A stretch of 64,000 nt of DNA from Chrysomallon squamiferum (lineage: Eukaryota > Mollusca > Gastropoda > Neomphalida > Peltospiridae), in assembly GCA_012295275.1 (NCBI GenBank), contig CM022670.1:38134251-38198250 (forward strand), given 5' to 3'. Made by a program: the position numbers and the translations under genes. The notes below the pieces were generated by a model. That model was given only the letters and a program-made list of their open reading frames with translations. It made no database searches and was not told where the DNA came from. Below, piece after piece: positions 14,601 to 27,360 of this stretch. Numbering within the stretch: the stretch's first letter is position 1; each line of letters starts with the position of its first letter.

Positions 14601-15700
14601 AGCTAAATGTATCCCTCAGGCAAAAACTCTGCCAGCAAAACTGCAGCCTTTATCTTGAAGTATACTGTATAATTTTTATGTCAAATATTTATTAGGGAAG
14701 CTGTGATCAATTTGTGTAAAAAAAAACTAAAAAAAAAAAAAAAAAAAAAAACTCGTTCATTGATAAGTGAGTTATAATGAATCAGATGTTACACAGATAC
14801 ATAAAACATCATTAGTTTACAGTCCCATGGAATGTGGAATAAAATGTGATTTATTGTCCTTTGTGTACCAGAGAATTCGAGTGCTGCGTAATAGTTTTAC
14901 GATGAGTTGATTTACTGTCTAAACAAGTGAGATAACAGTTTGTTTACTGTTATAGGAAAACAGAGATATCAAAGATCTCGTTTGAGACAAATATATCTAT
15001 ATATTATTATAAAAAAAAAATTTAATTAATTTTTTTTATTTTTTTTTTTATTATTATCATCATTATTTTACAAATATTGTGCTTCTTTTAAAATATAATA
15101 AGCCTGTTTTTGTTTCCAGTTTAAAAAAAGTAGTTTTGCTTATAAGCTTTTTATTTTATTTTATTTCTATTTAATTTCTATTATTACTAATAAAACCACT
15201 CTTGATTGTTGAAAATAAACTGTCTGAATTGTTTGCATGGAGATACTTTCTCGTGAAATAGTTATATTAAATTAATATATATATATATTTTTTTTATTGC
15301 CTTAGCAGTAACATTCTCTATGAACAATCATGCATCAATGCATACTGTTAACATGAAATGGTACATATATTTCTTTTCTTTCACACTGATAACATTCTGA
15401 ATAAACCAGAATACGTATCCTTCTATTATTATTTGAAATGTCTCTATTAAATACACATATTTTACTTTATATTCCACACCAGTAGTATTCTATATAAAAA
15501 ACAACAACTGTTGTACATCTTCTGCTCCTGTTCACAATGAAATTCACTTTGTCCGTTTCATTTACTTTTATTTCTCTGTTTTTCATTTCACTGTGACTCT
15601 GCAGTCCAGTTAATTGCACAGAACTAAACTTGGACAGGAATCCATAATGAACAAAAGAAGCGGAGTTTTATCTATCAATTAGCAGCACCGTATATTCTGA
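11635..15700. other. Non-coding DNA with scattered low-complexity runs
   Basis: No supported gene. The minus-strand open frame at 12277-12516 has balanced composition but no recognised family. A 30-bp phrase (CTTCAGAGACC.GTCTAAATATACAT) is duplicated at about 13700-13765. The 13600-14080 part is more GC-balanced and free of simple repeats. AT-rich runs occur at 13430-13580 and 15010-15070. Confidence 0.45.
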
Positions 15701-15703
15701 ATC

Positions 15704-15727
15704 CACACACACACACACACACACACA
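15704..15727. repeat. (CA)n microsatellite
   Basis: Twelve CA units. Confidence 0.9.
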
Positions 15728-16319
15728 GTGCATGTACAGGACAGTGTAAAGTGTGAGTCAGATAAACTGTTGTGTGTATCAGCTTTACTGGGGCTTTGGT
15801 AAGTCACACGTTATCATTAGGAAAAGATGCTTTTACCAGCTGAAGGTTTAAGGATGTCTGGGAACCCAGTTCTGAATTCTGAGTTGAACAGTGTTAGTGT
15901 TAGTAAGCCAGAGTTTTAGAAAGAACAAAAATATATTTTTTGTCCTGCACTTCATCAAGATGGGGCTGTAGATCAGAAAATATGCTCAGGTCTGGTGCTG
16001 TAGGATAAGTCCTCCTCCAGGAATTCATGGAGTCACTTTCAATCTCTGACAAATCTCCATGACTTGTTTATCAAAGTCTGTTGTGTGTGGTTTTTATTCT
16101 GTGAGAAGATGTTGATAAAAGATGAAGATGCTAATCAAAAAAATAATAAAAAGTCATAAGACAGCTACCAGTTGTGATATCATTTAGCCATCGATTAAAA
16201 ATGTGTTGTGTTAAATAAAACACTCTTTTCTTTCATTACATTTCCTGTGTTAGAGGACCCTGGGATTTGGTTCACAAAACCTGCCTGTCTGAAGGTTGAT
16301 AAATTAATTACTTCATCAC

Positions 16320-16575
16320 AAAAGTTTGAACATATTTATAAATGGGTCTAAGTCTTTTCTATAAGACTTGAATGTAGTACCAATGAAAACTTGAAAACTT
16401 TTTAAATTGATCAAAGTATTTTCTGAAAGACCTCAATGTAGGTAGGACCCCTGACAACTTGAAAACTTTTCAAACTGATTAAAGTATTTTACTGTAACAC
16501 CAGAATATAGCACCAATGAAAACTTTTCAAACTAAGTCTTTTCAATAAGATCAGAAAGCAGGTAGGACCACAAAA
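16320..16575. repeat. Degenerate minisatellite, about 60 bp unit
   Basis: Roughly four diverged units contain AA(G)TCTTTTCTATAAGA / AAGTATTTTCTGAAAGA, then AATGTAGGTAGGACC-like, then AACTTGAAAACTTTT phrases. Copies are shuffled by deletion of internal segments. Confidence 0.75.
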
Positions 16576-16960
16576 AAAAACAACATTTTTCATCAAAAAA
16601 GCCAAACATTCTGTGGTAAATCCAATTATCGAGCACATTACTGATTCTGGTGGAGATTCTGTAAAGAGTTAATTTGGGAATGTGTAATTAAAACGTCTCT
16701 CTAATGTTACACCTACTTCTGATATTTTAGATCATCTCTGTGTTGTTAGGTACGTTTTAATTATTTTGACAGAGGTTGGGCTGAGCTAACTGAAACGTTT
16801 CTCTAATTTCAGAACATTCTGTCTACGTCTGTCTCAGACAGACCTCACTAATTGACCACATGCCTAAAATATCTTGTTCAGACATGCAGAATGAAATTGA
16901 GTAAGGTTTCTTTTTAGAATGGTTCTCTACTTTTTTTTTTTTTTTTTCCTGTCTCACTCA
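16576..16960. other. Single-copy-looking non-coding DNA
   Basis: Mixed composition with no recognised feature, ending in a T-run at 16932-16947. Confidence 0.4.
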
Positions 16961-16964
16961 CTCA

Positions 16965-16999
16965 TTCTCTCTCTCTCTCTCTCTTTCTTTGTTACTCTC

Positions 17000-17057
<58 letters not shown>

Positions 17058-17130
17058 ACTCTGACTCTCCCTCCCTCCATTTGTGATTGTGACTGTCTCT
17101 CTCTCTATTTTTTCTCACCATGATTTCTCT
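16965..17130. repeat. (CT)n polypyrimidine microsatellite cluster
   Basis: Interrupted CT units over about 160 bp, the longest pure stretch at about 17012-17052. Confidence 0.95.
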
Positions 17131-17212
17131 CTCTCTCTTGTATATTATTCATCTAAATAACTATAATTCTGATGCCCATTTTATTTCACATTCTACCCAA
17201 GAAACAAAATAT

Positions 17213-17231
17213 ATGTATGAATGTATGTATG

Positions 17232-17261
<30 letters not shown>
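17213..17261. repeat. (TATG)n microsatellite
   Basis: About twelve TATG units, one with a TGAA variant. Confidence 0.95.
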
Positions 17262-17262
<1 letters not shown>

Positions 17263-17462
17263 TTTAGGATTTTGATTATTCTCTGTCATATGTTTGTCTG
17301 ATTAGACTCTACACACAGACAATATTCAGGAATGCACTGGCGCAGGAGGACAAAGTCCAATCATGACCTCATAAACCTGTCAGATGCCTCTGACGAGACT
17401 TGAACAAATGGCACCCATTCACCCCACTCTGATGTTACTGTTCAGTCTTCCAAGACAACCCT

Positions 17463-17482
17463 GTGTGTGTGTGTGTGTGTGT
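17463..17482. repeat. (GT)10 microsatellite
   Basis: Ten GT units. Confidence 0.9.
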
Positions 17483-17647
17483 GAAATATAATTTATTCTG
17501 ATATGTCGTTTTGTATGTATCTGATACATGTAAACCTGATTGCTGTTGTTAAATCAGAAGATAAGTATGTGTTAGAAACATGATTATGTAACAACTGTCA
17601 CAAAATGACAGTGAAAACTGCAAAAGAATAAGAAAGAAAAACAGTAG

Positions 17648-17666
17648 TAACAACAACAACAATTGC

Positions 17667-17712
<46 letters not shown>

Positions 17713-17782
17713 ATTATTATTATTACTGCTATTATTATTATTACAACAACAATTATGACCATGATGACTATGATAATAATAA
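17648..17782. repeat. (CAA)/(TTA)/(AAT) compound trinucleotide repeat
   Basis: CAA units lead into about 20 TTA units with interruptions, then CAA and TGA/AAT units. Long N- and I-runs in minus-strand frames come from this tract. Confidence 0.9.
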
Positions 17783-18199
17783 TAGGGAGATAATGATGGA
17801 AACCAAAACACAAGTATTAACAATAAACAAATATTAAAAATATAACATTACGTGCTGGTAACCCAACCTTACATACCTGAATGTCGAAAGAAAAGCTAAT
17901 CCGTGAAGTGAAAAAAAAAAACCCAGGCGACAGAACGTGTGGAGACAAAGTCTCTCTTGATGCTGCATCTGATGACAGTTAATTCATAATGATTTATACC
18001 CCAGTCAGAAGAGAGAAATGATTTGTAGGCTGGATGACAGTCGTAATGCCAGACAATGAGTGCTGTTTAGCCATTGTGTGACAGCCAGCCTCACTCTCAT
18101 TCAAAAACCATCAGAGATTGAAATATTTTTATCTCAATCAGAGCTCAGACTAATTCCATAAAATATTTTTTGGTGTTTTTTTTGTTTTGAGCCTGTGTC

Positions 18200-18212
18200 A
18201 CACACACGCACG

Positions 18213-18247
<35 letters not shown>
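18200..18247. repeat. (CACG)/(CA)n microsatellite
   Basis: CACG variants grade into pure CA. Confidence 0.95.
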
Positions 18248-18249
<2 letters not shown>

Positions 18250-18996
18250 ATGCACTCATGCTCACATACAAACACACAAACAAATGCACATGCATGCATA
18301 AACACAGCCACATAGACACACTGACTTAGTAACCTGTGTCATTTGGAACTGTTAAGATCACAACAAAAACAAAATCAAGGCTGGATGAATATTTTATAAA
18401 TGGAAAAATGTAACAGGCTTCGTTGTGTTTGTGTGCCTTAGTAACCTCTCCCTTTCAGAACATTTACGATAATGCCCTCAAGACACCAACAAAAAAATAA
18501 TCTGGTAAATTGATAACTCTGAAGTGTAATGGTTTTAATGGATACAATTCAACGTAAGATTGGCAAATACTTCTGACAGCTAAAAATATTATATTATTAT
18601 TTTCTCAAATGATATTTTTTTATGATTTTATGAAAAAAAAAAATTATGCTGTTTATAATAATTATCAAAGTCATTAGTATGTATGGAAGAGAGGAACACA
18701 GTAAAAAAAAAAAAAAATTTGTCTTGTTAGTAGAATCTGTATGTTAAAATTAAAAAAACCCAATAGCAGTGAAAAGATATCATATTAATAAGTTTTAATG
18801 ATACTGGAATATTCAGTCTGTTAAATGAGTGACAAACTCAGCTGCAGTGACTGACTCAGTGTCACTAACATGTATGAGAAGAATAATTAAAATTGTTTTT
18901 TCATTCTGGAAGAAAACGTACACTTCATTATTAAAAAGAAAAAAAATTAAGCAAGCTAAAACACAAGAGTTTTTGATAATCATTTTGAAGACACAT
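18250..18996. other. AT-rich non-coding DNA
   Basis: No gene or RNA was recognised. Confidence 0.5.
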
Positions 18997-18997
18997 T

Positions 18998-19059
18998 CAT
19001 GTGTATGTGTGTGTGTGTATGTCAGTGTGTTGTGTTTTTGTTTGTGTATGTGTGTTGTA

Positions 19060-19091
<32 letters not shown>

Positions 19092-19152
19092 TGTTGTATG
19101 TGTGTGTTTGTGTATGGGTATATGTGTGTTGTGTTGTTTGTGTGTGTGCATG
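18998..19152. repeat. (GT)n / TATG compound microsatellite
   Basis: GT-rich DNA with recurring GTATGTGTGT and GTTGT variants. Cys/Val- and His/Thr-rich open frames on both strands derive from it. Confidence 0.95.
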
Positions 19153-19326
19153 ATTCTACTTCCAAACAACCAAGCTCAAGTGACAGACTACAAATTCTGC
19201 AGAACATAAATTCTTTATAAACCGTCCCAAATTTACTAAACTTTACTCTGTTCTAACACAAATAAACCTTAATAGACTTGTTCAGTTAACATTTCATTTC
19301 ATTTCCTCTTATTAAACACCTCTGAA

Positions 19327-19329
<3 letters not shown>

Positions 19330-19393
<64 letters not shown>
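19330..19393. repeat. (GA)n microsatellite
   Basis: About 30 GA units with one GGCA interruption. Confidence 0.95.
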
Positions 19394-19396
<3 letters not shown>

Positions 19397-19399
19397 TCC

Positions 19400-19670
19400 T
19401 CGACATCATGGCCCTGAAGGCAGATGCACCTGTTGATTATGATGGTGATGATCCAAACATGTTCTTCTGCAGTGCAAACATGCTTTTCTCTTTGCCTTGT
19501 GATTGTTTGTCTGTCTGGCCATGAGCTTTAGTCTCTTTCTACAGTTGTTGAGAACTCCTTGCCACTGGGCACCAAAAATTCCATCAATGATTGGTGCGAG
19601 GGGGATAACCCTCTGTAGCAGTTTGAACCGTGTGACATGTCTTGTTCTTTTCCTGAATGCCAATTAATCC
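19400..19670 (-). other. Possible decayed coding fragment of unknown origin
   Basis: A minus-strand open frame of 85 residues (19663-19406) is free of simple repeats and unusually GC-balanced for this window. It includes the phrases RVIPLAPIIDGIFGAQW and RKRLKLMARQ. I do not recognise the family. The look is compatible with the tail of an old retroelement open frame, but no catalytic motif is present. It could equally be a chance open frame. Confidence 0.2.
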
Positions 19671-19775
19671 CATCATCCCTAGAGATATCATTACAGACTT
19701 TCTCAAGATCCGATTGGAAAAGATTTCAATTGGAAAGATTTGATGTTCCTCCAGAGATTACAGAAATTTCAAAAT

Positions 19776-19776
<1 letters not shown>

Positions 19777-19808
<32 letters not shown>
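19777..19808. repeat. Poly-T run (32 bp)
   Basis: Uninterrupted T. It lies about 110 bp from the balanced-composition fragment at 19400-19670, but no target-site duplication was seen to make it a retrotransposed tail. Confidence 0.9.
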
Positions 19809-19811
<3 letters not shown>

Positions 19812-20524
19812 TTAGAAATTAAAGAAAGAATTGTTGGTAATCTTTTTAAGAGAGCATAATATTTGAATATTTAAAGGATTCAGTGTGTTAACAGAAGTAG
19901 AGAAATGTACAGACACAGATGTAGACAAACAGAGAAATGGGCAGGTAGACAGACAGACAGACAAACATACATACATGCTTACAGATAGACAGACTGATGG
20001 ATAGAGAGATAAAATGAAGTAGAAGATAAAGAAATAAAACATAAATATAAAAAAAAAAAATTTCTGATGAAACTGCAAAAATATTGTATAATACAGAGTT
20101 GCACTGAATATGAACCATTTCACAACAAAATCAGCAAATTTTACTTAAATTACTTAAGCTTTTCTGTCATCTTTCTAACATTTACTTCTTGTATTATTTC
20201 TTTGTTTACTTAAACCTGTGCCACTGCTTACAAACAGTGAGAGCTGGTTTAAAGTCAATTATGAAAAGCACACACAACATTATTTTACCTTATTCCCTGA
20301 AGTATTCATCAGTACGTTTTTAAATGAAAATGTTCAGGTGATGTTATGTTGAAGACATTATGTCAAATCACAGGTGTGTGTGTACCTAACTGAACATACA
20401 GGACTGACAAATTGAAAAATAACAGACACATTGTCCTTGCCTCTAAATACATTTTATAGTTTAGAAATGGAAGATAAGCAAATGTGTTCTGCAAGCCTTA
20501 TTTGTTCAGTGGTAATGGAAAAGA

Positions 20525-20692
20525 AGTAGAAGGAATAATAATAGTAAGGAGTAAAAGTAGTAATAGTAATAAATAATAAAAGTAGTAGTAGTAGCAGAAG
20601 GGAATAATAGTAGTAGTAGTAATAGTAGTAATAGATGTAGTAGCAGAAGTAGAAGGAATAGTAGTAGTAGTAGAAGAAGTAGAAAGAATGAT
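20525..20692. repeat. (TAG)/(AAT) trinucleotide low-complexity block
   Basis: TAG units interspersed with AGAAG and AATAAT phrases. The phrase TAGCAGAAG...GGAATA(A)TAGTAG recurs, as in the larger block at 22.6-23.2 kb. Confidence 0.9.
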
Positions 20693-20739
20693 AAGATAAT
20701 AACCTCAAGACCCATTAGTACTGAGATCAAAGCCTGGTA

Positions 20740-21110
20740 TTGTCTTCTATGGATTATTTCCTATCTAATATTAACAGAGAAAATGTAGTTACCTCTATGG
20801 CATAACAAGAAAATGGATGCTATTTCCTATGTAGTTTTAACAGGAAAATGGATACAGTCTCATGTGTTCTGTTAACAGAAAATGGATACTATTTCCTATA
20901 CAGTGTTAGCAGGAAAGGGACACTATATCCTATGTGTGGTGTTAACAGGAAAATGGATGATGTCTCCTCTGTTGTGTTGACAAGAAAAATGAAACTTTCT
21001 CATATATAATATTAATTTACAGATATTGCTAGTAAGATGGATGATACATACTGGTCTTGCAATGGTGACAGGAAACTGCATAATGCCTCCTGCAATAAAC
21101 TGTTAATAGA
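20740..21110. repeat. Degenerate minisatellite, about 35-60 bp unit
   Basis: About six to nine diverged copies of AACAGGAAAATGGATAC followed by TATTTCCTATGTAGT-like sequence. The array decays to the right. Confidence 0.8.
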
Positions 21111-21334
21111 CAAATAATCTCTCATTAATCCACCCAATCATTAACCTTGTCTTGGTCAAACACCTCTAATGGATTATGTGATCAGGACAGCTGTGTTTTC
21201 TGACACAGACAGGTTCTGACTAGAATATCGAAGTCTGTGAAGACTACTTCTTGTCTTCATACACTTTAGAAATATCAAATACAGGCTCAGCAGTCACTGT
21301 TTTAGTAAAAGATTTTAATTTTTTATTTTAATCT

Positions 21335-21380
21335 ATTATTATTATCATTAATGTTATTATTATTATTGTTGTTGTTGTTG

Positions 21381-21447
<67 letters not shown>

Positions 21448-21548
21448 GATATTATTTTTTATTATTATTATTATAATTATCATTGCTATTTTATTGTTGT
21501 TATTATTATTATTACTGTTGTTGTTGTTGTTGTTATTATCATTAATAA
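21335..21548. repeat. (ATT)n and (GTT)n compound repeat
   Basis: A pure ATT stretch at about 21383-21446 is flanked by GTT blocks on both sides. Confidence 0.95.
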
Positions 21549-21880
21549 AAAAAAATGAACCATTTATTAAACATTATTTTGACAGTCCCAATTACTCCTT
21601 GTATCATTGTTTTATAAATTACCGATGTAGACTGATGTATATACACAACTGATATTGATCTTTAGTTTGTTACAAACTTATAAATGTCACAGCATTTTAA
21701 TGTAGATCATTAAGCTATCCACAGTTTTTTTTTCTTGTCTTAATCACACAAGACTAAAAAAACAACTCTAGCCATTACTTCATAATCTGTTGTAGCAAGG
21801 AATCTTTTTTACTTATATTTTACAAGATATGGCTTAAGCCAGTGTGCTTCTTTGACATCCAAATATTTGTTTGTGATGGT
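21549..21880. other. AT-rich non-coding DNA
   Basis: Nothing recognised. Confidence 0.45.
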
Positions 21881-21884
21881 GAGT

Positions 21885-22080
21885 TGGTTGATTTTGTTTC
21901 GACTTGGTAAGCTTAAATATTTGACTGACATGGTAAGTTAAAGCATTTGTTTGACTTAGCAAGTTAAAGTATTTGTTTGACTTAGCAAGTTAAAGTATTT
22001 GTTTGACTTAGCAAGTTAAAGCATTTGTTTGACTTAGCAAGTTAAAGTATTTGTTTGACAGGACAACCCAATATTTGATT
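21885..22080. repeat. Minisatellite, 26-bp unit
   Basis: The unit is TTGACTTAGCAAGTTAAAGT followed by ATTTGT. About four near-identical copies at 21952-22055 are flanked by more diverged ones. Confidence 0.9.
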
Positions 22081-22560
22081 GGCATGATAACTCTTATTTG
22101 TTTTACTTGGTAAGCCAAAGCACTTGTATGTCATGGCTCATTCTAAGGCAATTGCTGAACATTTTATCGAGCCCTGATTGGAACAGGAAAAGATCCGTGG
22201 AACCACCAAGTACCACCACCGATCCTTTGACTTATCACACTTAAGGTCAGTGGTGGTCAGACACACTGATACTGCTATCAAGGAAGGTGGACACAACTTG
22301 GCAGTCTGTGCTGACCAATAAACGAAACCCTGCTTGCTGATTAATTATAGAAACACAGTTTGATTACTCTCTGTTGACTGCACTGAAAGCATGCTCAAAA
22401 TTAACAACAGACGTAAAAACAAATGAAGCAAATGTTTATTGCGGTTGATACTGCATCCTTTGTTTTGAATGATGTTGTTTCGGTTGCTGTTGTTGCCGTC
22501 ATTGTTGTTAAATCCAAATTGTAATTAGAGATGTTGTTCTAATGGAAGTAGTGGTTGCAG
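22081..22560. other. Non-repetitive, GC-balanced block
   Basis: About 250 bp at 22130-22380 stand out as non-AT-rich and repeat-free. No open frame or known motif was found. Confidence 0.35.
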
Positions 22561-22564
22561 TAGT

Positions 22565-23255
22565 AGAAACACTGATGGTTTGTACTAGCAGTGATATGTT
22601 AATAGTAGTATTAGTTCTGGTGCTAGTAGTAGTAGTAACTGTAGTAGTAGTAGCAGCAGCATAATAGAAATAGTTGTAGATGTAGCAGTAGTAGTAATAG
22701 TAATAGCAGTAGCAGTAATATCAGTAATAGAAGTAGTAATAGTAGTAGTAGTAAAAGTAGCAAAAGTAGTAGCAGTAGTAGTAGTAATAGTAGATATGGT
22801 TTTAGTATCACTGTTGGTAGTAGTAGTAATATTAATAGTAGTAGTAGCAGCAGCAGAAGAAGTAATAGGAATAATAATAGTAGTAGTAGTAGCTGAAGGA
22901 ATAATAGTAATAATAGTAGTAGAGCAGAAGGAATAATAGCAGTAATAGTAGTAGCAGTAGTAGTAGTAGTAGTAGAAAGAATAATACTTATATTAGTAGT
23001 AGTAGTAGTAAGAATAATACTTATATTAGTAGCAGTAGTAGAAAGAATAATAGTTGTAGTAGTAGTAGCAGTAGTAGAAAGAATAATAGTTGTAGTAGTA
23101 GTAGCAGAAAGAATAATAGTTGTAGTAGTAGTAGCAGAAGTAGAAAGAATAATACTTATATTAGTAGCTGTAGTCGAAAGAATAATAGTAGCAGTAGTAG
23201 TAGTAGTAGCAGAAGTAGAAAGAAGTAATAGTAGTTGTTGTTGTAGTAATAATAA
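22565..23255. repeat. (TAG)n block with higher-order units
   Basis: Almost 700 bp of TAG, CAG and AAT triplets. From about 22960 to 23225 a phrase of GTAGAAAGAATAATA plus TAG units recurs roughly every 35-60 bp, so there is a second level of periodicity. Confidence 0.95.
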
Positions 23256-23587
23256 GCACTAATCCACATTCTCAGATAAACAAGACTTTAAAACTGTATT
23301 AACCTGATCATATAAGAAAGACACACACGTCTGTTTTTCAAGGTGAAGGAGCTGACATGTGATTTCATATACATGAAATAGAGTTGTTCTGTTAATCCTC
23401 AGCATGTTTTGATCCATGTTTTGATCCTCCTTTAATCCGGGTTTAAGTCTAGCAGTTAAGAACCCACCGCATAAAATGGTTTGGTGTGTACATTAATCAT
23501 GTTTACAGGTTGACATTCTGTTTCACCAACCTTGACACCTTCCCCTGCAGAAATACATTTATGTGTAATGAATGACGTATTTGAAAT

Positions 23588-23615
23588 AATAATAATAATA
23601 ATAATAATAATAAAC

Positions 23616-23657
<42 letters not shown>

Positions 23658-23905
23658 TTATAATTATTATTATTATTATTTTAATTGACATCATCACCAT
23701 CATTATCATGTTCATTATCATTATTATTTTTAGTGATGTTGTTGTTATTATTATTATTATTATTACTACTACTACTATTATTATTATTATTATTACTACT
23801 ACTACTACTATTATTATTATTATTATTACTACTACTACTACTATTATTATTGTTGTGGTTCTGTTGTAGTTATTGTTGTTATATTTATTATTATCATTAT
23901 AGTTA
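23588..23905. repeat. (AAT)n, (TTA)n and (CTA)n compound repeat
   Basis: AAT units at 23588-23655, a short TTA stretch, then alternating blocks of TTA and CTA units at 23740-23853, ending in GTT/TTA triplets. Confidence 0.95.
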
Positions 23906-23949
23906 TATTGTTGTTTAATCAGAAATATTATTTATTTATTTATTTATTC

Positions 23950-24965
23950 TAAATCCTAAGATAAGGAATCTTCAATCAGCACACTATGGCAGACTATTTA
24001 CAATTATCAGAAACAAATATTTGTCTACAGACAGCACTTACCATTACATTTGACACAAGAATCATGAAATACTGGAACAAGATAACTATTACATTACACC
24101 TGTTACATAAACCTTACCCATATTTATTTATTTTCAATTACAATTCACTGGAGTAGCAAAGGCTTGTTAGATTCCAAGAGAACAAGAATAAAAGTATGTC
24201 TGGTAAGTTACTCTGTGATTTCTGCTAAACTATAAAATTTTGGCAACTTTCAGTAAGAATCTTGTCAACTAGCAACACACCAGACTGAGTCTAACCCTGA
24301 CAAAAATGAGACTCATGTAAAATTCATAAATATATTTTTTAAAAACCCACAACAAAAAAAAAAAAACTATCATAATCAGAACAGTGCTTATTCCTGCCCT
24401 TTTGAACATTTATTGACTCACACTTCAGAAAAAAAAGCCTACACATACTAAAGAGCTTCATCACTGAATACTGAAATGTTTATGCAGTTATTTCTGACCC
24501 TAAATTATCGAATTATTGGGAAAATATTCCAAACATCTTAGCTGTTTTGTGAAGAGGACATAATTTAATTCGACAAGGGGGTGGCATTCTTGTCTGCAGC
24601 CAAAGTACCATCAAAATCCTTGCAGATAACGTTTTCCAAATAATGGTCATGTTTTGTGTAATAGAATTTTGTTGATCGATAGGAAGAGCTTGTAGAATGT
24701 ACCTGAAGCCAGTCTTTCACTGTGTTACAGTTTCTCTGGCATAAAGTAGATGGGATCCTGTCTAACTAAGACAGCATGCATTCACATCAAGCTCTGAGGG
24801 ATGCTATGGTCTATAATAGCTGCACTTACCAGAGGAAGTGGGCAAATAATCAATACTTGGTAATTCCATTTTGTGAGCTGTCGTCTGTAACAACATTGTT
24901 GCCTCATGATGTCCAAGAAAAGACTTTTCTACACACCCGATCGTGATAAAACAAATTTTGATTTT
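23950..24965. other. Non-coding DNA, mostly single-copy
   Basis: No recognised feature; more balanced at 24540-24900. Confidence 0.4.
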
Positions 24966-24969
24966 CAGA

Positions 24970-25175
24970 TGACCTTTTTTATTTTTATCTTTTTTAAATT
25001 AAAAAAAAAAAAAAAAAAATTCTTCTTTTCTTTCGTTTTAAAATCTTTTTTCCATTTTAAAAAACATTTTTTATCTTTTTTTTTCATATCTTGTTCTTTT
25101 CTTTTTTTCTTTTTTAATAATTTTTTGGTTATTTATTTATTTTTTTTTTTTTATCTTTTCTCTCTTTTTATTTCA
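24970..25175. repeat. T-rich low-complexity block
   Basis: Long T-runs with interspersed C and A, plus an A-run at 25001-25019. The F/L/K-rich open frame is an artefact. Confidence 0.85.
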
Positions 25176-25540
25176 AAATTTAGTTAATTAAGGAAAGAGA
25201 AATACCAGTCTATGAATGACAGGTTCTATTACTGTTCTAATATAAAATGATGAAGATTTGGAGTCAGTTCATATGAAAGCTTTTTTTTTTTTATTTATTA
25301 CCTTACATTTTTTTTTCACCATTTTTGTAATTTATTATTTTAATTTTTTTTAATTTTTGCTTTATCTGAACTAAAAAATAATGAGACACAGTTATCTGAA
25401 ATCAAAAACAATATTAAAAGTATTGCAGTTTGGCAAAGATTCAGACTTGCAGAACCAATGGTGCAATCTGAGCAATGTCAGAGAAAGTTGAATGTAGGAA
25501 ATCAGTTGTTCCAGATCAACTGGGTTTTAATTTATACTTT

Positions 25541-25544
<4 letters not shown>

Positions 25545-25576
<32 letters not shown>
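25545..25576. repeat. Poly-A run (32 bp)
   Basis: Uninterrupted A following TTTAATT. The DNA around it shows no retroelement features. Confidence 0.9.
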
Positions 25577-25580
<4 letters not shown>

Positions 25581-26339
25581 CATTTTTAGAGATAATTATA
25601 GCATCAGCCTGGACACTTTTTTTACAAAGCTATTTTATAAATGAGTCAAAATGGCTGAAAAGTAGCCTAAGTCAGTCATTTCTTTCACATGTTTTTATTT
25701 ATTTATTAATTTTATTAATTTTATTTTTAATTTTAAAACATAATTCTTAAAAAAAATTATATTATTGTTGTTGTTATCATCATCATCATTATTTATTATT
25801 ATTATCATTAAAATTATAATTATTCTTCTTCTTATTATTATTATATTTTTTCTTTTGCACGCTTTAAAAAAAAAAATTATTTATGTATATGCTTTTCTGT
25901 TACAGTTATGGCACATTTCTTACTATTTAATTCATTAGATTATGGAAGCATGTTAATTCTTACATTATATAAATGTAAAAAAAAAAAGATTCTGATGCCA
26001 GCAAGATGATAAAAATATGATATTTTCCACAATCAGGACTGTTGAATTAGAGTTTGAAAGCTGGCACATAATGCTTCATTAGCCTAATTACCAAACCATT
26101 ATGATAATTACTGCCATGTTAAGCATTTGCCAACTGTACAGGTTTCTTAGATACTCACATATACTATCTTCCATAACAAGATATTAATTTAGCATAATCT
26201 AAACGATCGTTATGTTTGGTTAAACAAAGTGAAAAAAATGAAGGTTAGATAGGAAAAAGATGAAATAATGACAGCGTCTGTGTTAAAAACTGCTGTAAAT
26301 AAATTTAAAAAGTAATTTATGGGAAAAAAAAGGAAAAGG
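25577..26339. other. AT-rich non-coding DNA
   Basis: Short ATT/ATC triplet runs occur at 25760-25850. Nothing else was recognised. Confidence 0.45.
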
Positions 26340-26650
26340 ATTTGTATGAGTAAAATGAAACAGAAGTGAATGAGTCGAATGAAACATCTGATTAGATCAG
26401 ATGAGTAAGTGAAACATATCTAAGTTAAAAGAGACAGATGAAACATATCTGGACAGGGTTAACTGAGTAATTGAAACACATCTAAGTTAAAAGAGACAAA
26501 TGAAACATTCGTTTAAGTTAAATGAGACAGACAAAACCTATTTGTATAAGTTAAAAAAGACATGTGGAACAGAACTAAATGAGTTTTGATGAAATGCTGG
26601 TAACTGAGTAAAATGAAACATGTCTGTGTTCAGTGAGATCGGTGAAACAA
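26340..26650. repeat. Degenerate tandem repeat, about 30-45 bp
   Basis: Repeated phrases GAAACATATCTAAGTTAAAA, GAGACAGATGAAACAT and GAGTAA.TGAAACA recur with substitutions; perhaps seven decayed copies. Confidence 0.65.
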
Positions 26651-26727
26651 AATTAAAAATGAATAAATTTTTGTTCAAGAAACTGAACAATTAAAACGTT
26701 TTAAACAGCAATTTTTTTTTGTCATTG

Positions 26728-26744
26728 TTTTTTTTTTTTTTTTT

Positions 26745-26792
<48 letters not shown>

Positions 26793-26797
26793 CATTA

Positions 26798-26853
<56 letters not shown>

Positions 26854-26874
26854 GCATTTTTTTTTTTTTTTTTT
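26728..26874. repeat. Poly-T / (ATT)n / poly-T block
   Basis: About 38 ATT units with two interruptions, bounded on both sides by T-runs of 15-19. Confidence 0.95.
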
Positions 26875-27150
26875 AAATGAAAGAGATAACTTGCCATCAA
26901 TATTCTACTGGTTACTCTTACTGATAAGCATCAAGTGGTCCTTTAATTAAACCTTCTCACAGACAGCTAAACTCTGGGATGTTGTTGTGAGAGACGAGAG
27001 TAAGGTCACAGAAATAAATCTCTCTTGAAAACCTCAGTCAGACATTTTTCTTGGTCTCAAGTGGATTTTGTCATCTGATTATTTTGCTTCTTTGCACTGG
27101 ATTTAATTTTTTTACAAAAATAACTGCAGGAATAACAACAGAAACAATAT

Positions 27151-27250
27151 AATGATGATGAAGATGATGATGATGATGATGATGATGATTGATGATAATA
27201 ATAATAATAACATTAATAAAAAATAATAATAATAACAGCAATAAAGCAAC
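27151..27250. repeat. (GAT)n then (AAT)n microsatellite
   Basis: GAT units at 27151-27197, then AAT units. Confidence 0.9.
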
Positions 27251-27360
27251 ATTGTCAAAAGTGTTTGACAAAATTACAATCAATTTTTTTTATGAATAGT
27301 TATCATACATGCATTGTTTTCATCAGTTTGCAACAAAATATCCTTATTACAGATTTCCTT

